From Chrysomallon squamiferum (Eukaryota > Mollusca > Gastropoda > Neomphalida > Peltospiridae), in the NCBI GenBank assembly GCA_012295275.1, contig CM022679.1, positions 8,916,669-8,980,668 of the forward strand: a DNA stretch of 64,000 nucleotides, in the 5' to 3' direction. The notes beneath the pieces were generated by a model, which worked only from the letters and a program-made list of their open reading frames with translations, made no database searches and was not told the origin of the DNA. The translations under genes were made by a program, and so were the position numbers. Position 1 is the stretch's first letter, and each line of letters opens with the position of its first letter. Below, one piece after another: positions 63,701 through 64,000 of this stretch.

Positions 63701-63987
63701 TAATGTTCGATCGAGACTATTTCTGGGCGTCACAAGTTTCATGACAGTAGCAAGTGACGTCACGCGGGCTTCCCTTGCTGATTTGTGAATGATTTCCCGT
63801 TGCAAGGGTCGTGCCACTTGTTGATTTCTTTTTGCATTGTTTCTCAGCACTCTGCATCAGTTTCGAAATATTCAAAATAATTTTGTGTGTAGTGCATTTA
63901 ATGCACTAAGCTAAAGAAGCCTTCAGTTATCCGGGACCGTGCAAGCAGGTGCCCCTTAAACTCGCCAAACTGTCTGAACCAAGGAAA
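63700..63987. promoter_or_regulatory. Putative (bidirectional) promoter with palindromic CRE
   Basis: Composition is less AT-rich than the surroundings and several CpGs cluster. A full CRE palindrome TGACGTCA lies at 63755-63762, followed by CGCGGG, and a half site CGTCA at 63728-63732. It lies between TTYH (minus) and a probable new + strand gene, so it could serve either or both. Confidence 0.45.
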
Positions 63988-63994
63988 ATGCCAG
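63988..63994 (+). CDS. Possible first coding bases of a further + strand gene (cut by window end)
   Basis: ATG CCA G at 63988-63994 is followed by GTAGGT, a good donor, and preceded by AAGGAAA, a fair Kozak context. About 120 bases of less AT-rich sequence upstream look like 5'UTR. Only seven coding bases would be visible, so no product can be named. Confidence 0.3.
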
Positions 63995-64000
63995 GTAGGT

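Noticed and set aside
63608-63850. 80-codon minus-strand open frame in the promoter region
   Set aside because: Lies across the CRE-containing patch. No homology or splice evidence was recognised.

Overview
This is a piece of nuclear genome from an animal. It is AT-rich and microsatellite-dense, and its two protein genes are cut into many exons with clean GT/AG introns. The gene content is a polycystin-1 that keeps the full WSC / PKD repeat / C-type lectin / REJ / GPS / PLAT / 11-TM architecture, plus a single tweety-family gene. Together with DD41D-type and other cut-and-paste transposon debris, this suggests a marine invertebrate, perhaps a mollusc or other lophotrochozoan. The species cannot be fixed from the window, and that placement is inference.

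Layout. (1) 1-2204 is low-complexity sequence, an upstream intron or gene flank. (2) 2205-35862 (+) is a polycystin-1-like gene. I resolve 32 coding exons that join in phase, plus one damaged candidate exon, about 13 kb of coding sequence or 4,300 codons. The 5' part (signal peptide and leucine-rich repeats expected for PKD1) lies left of the window. A 5.1 kb exon (7170-12280) encodes about 15 PKD-type repeats. (3) 35863 to about 41300 is a probable long 3'UTR. From there to 46881 is convergent 3' flank/UTR with two MITEs (42183-42524 and 45359-45686). (4) 46882-62882 (-) is a complete tweety homologue (TTYH): 14 coding exons, 517 codons plus stop, every phase consistent. (5) 63700-64000 is locally GC-richer, has a palindromic CRE site, and ends with what looks like the first exon of another + strand gene, head-to-head with TTYH.

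The two genes are tail-to-tail and there is no sign that they form one pathway. Polycystin-1 is an adhesion-GPCR-like ciliary membrane receptor/channel subunit. Tweety is a five-TM plasma-membrane protein linked to volume-regulated anion currents.

The most striking structure is not a gene. At least ten intron ends carry minisatellites that start at the exon-intron junction. In the clearest cases they copy the real 5' or 3' splice site many times (26564 onward, 29995 onward, 49010-49224, 50283-50415, 51497-51780, 52077-52840). One such event at 33903-34058 has duplicated a 3' splice site together with 26 codons of the polycystin pore region. One array is interrupted by a 949 bp almost perfectly palindromic transposon. 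The polycystin PKD-repeat region also shows five apparent frameshifts, four of them within 2 kb. These need to be separated into assembly error and real decay.
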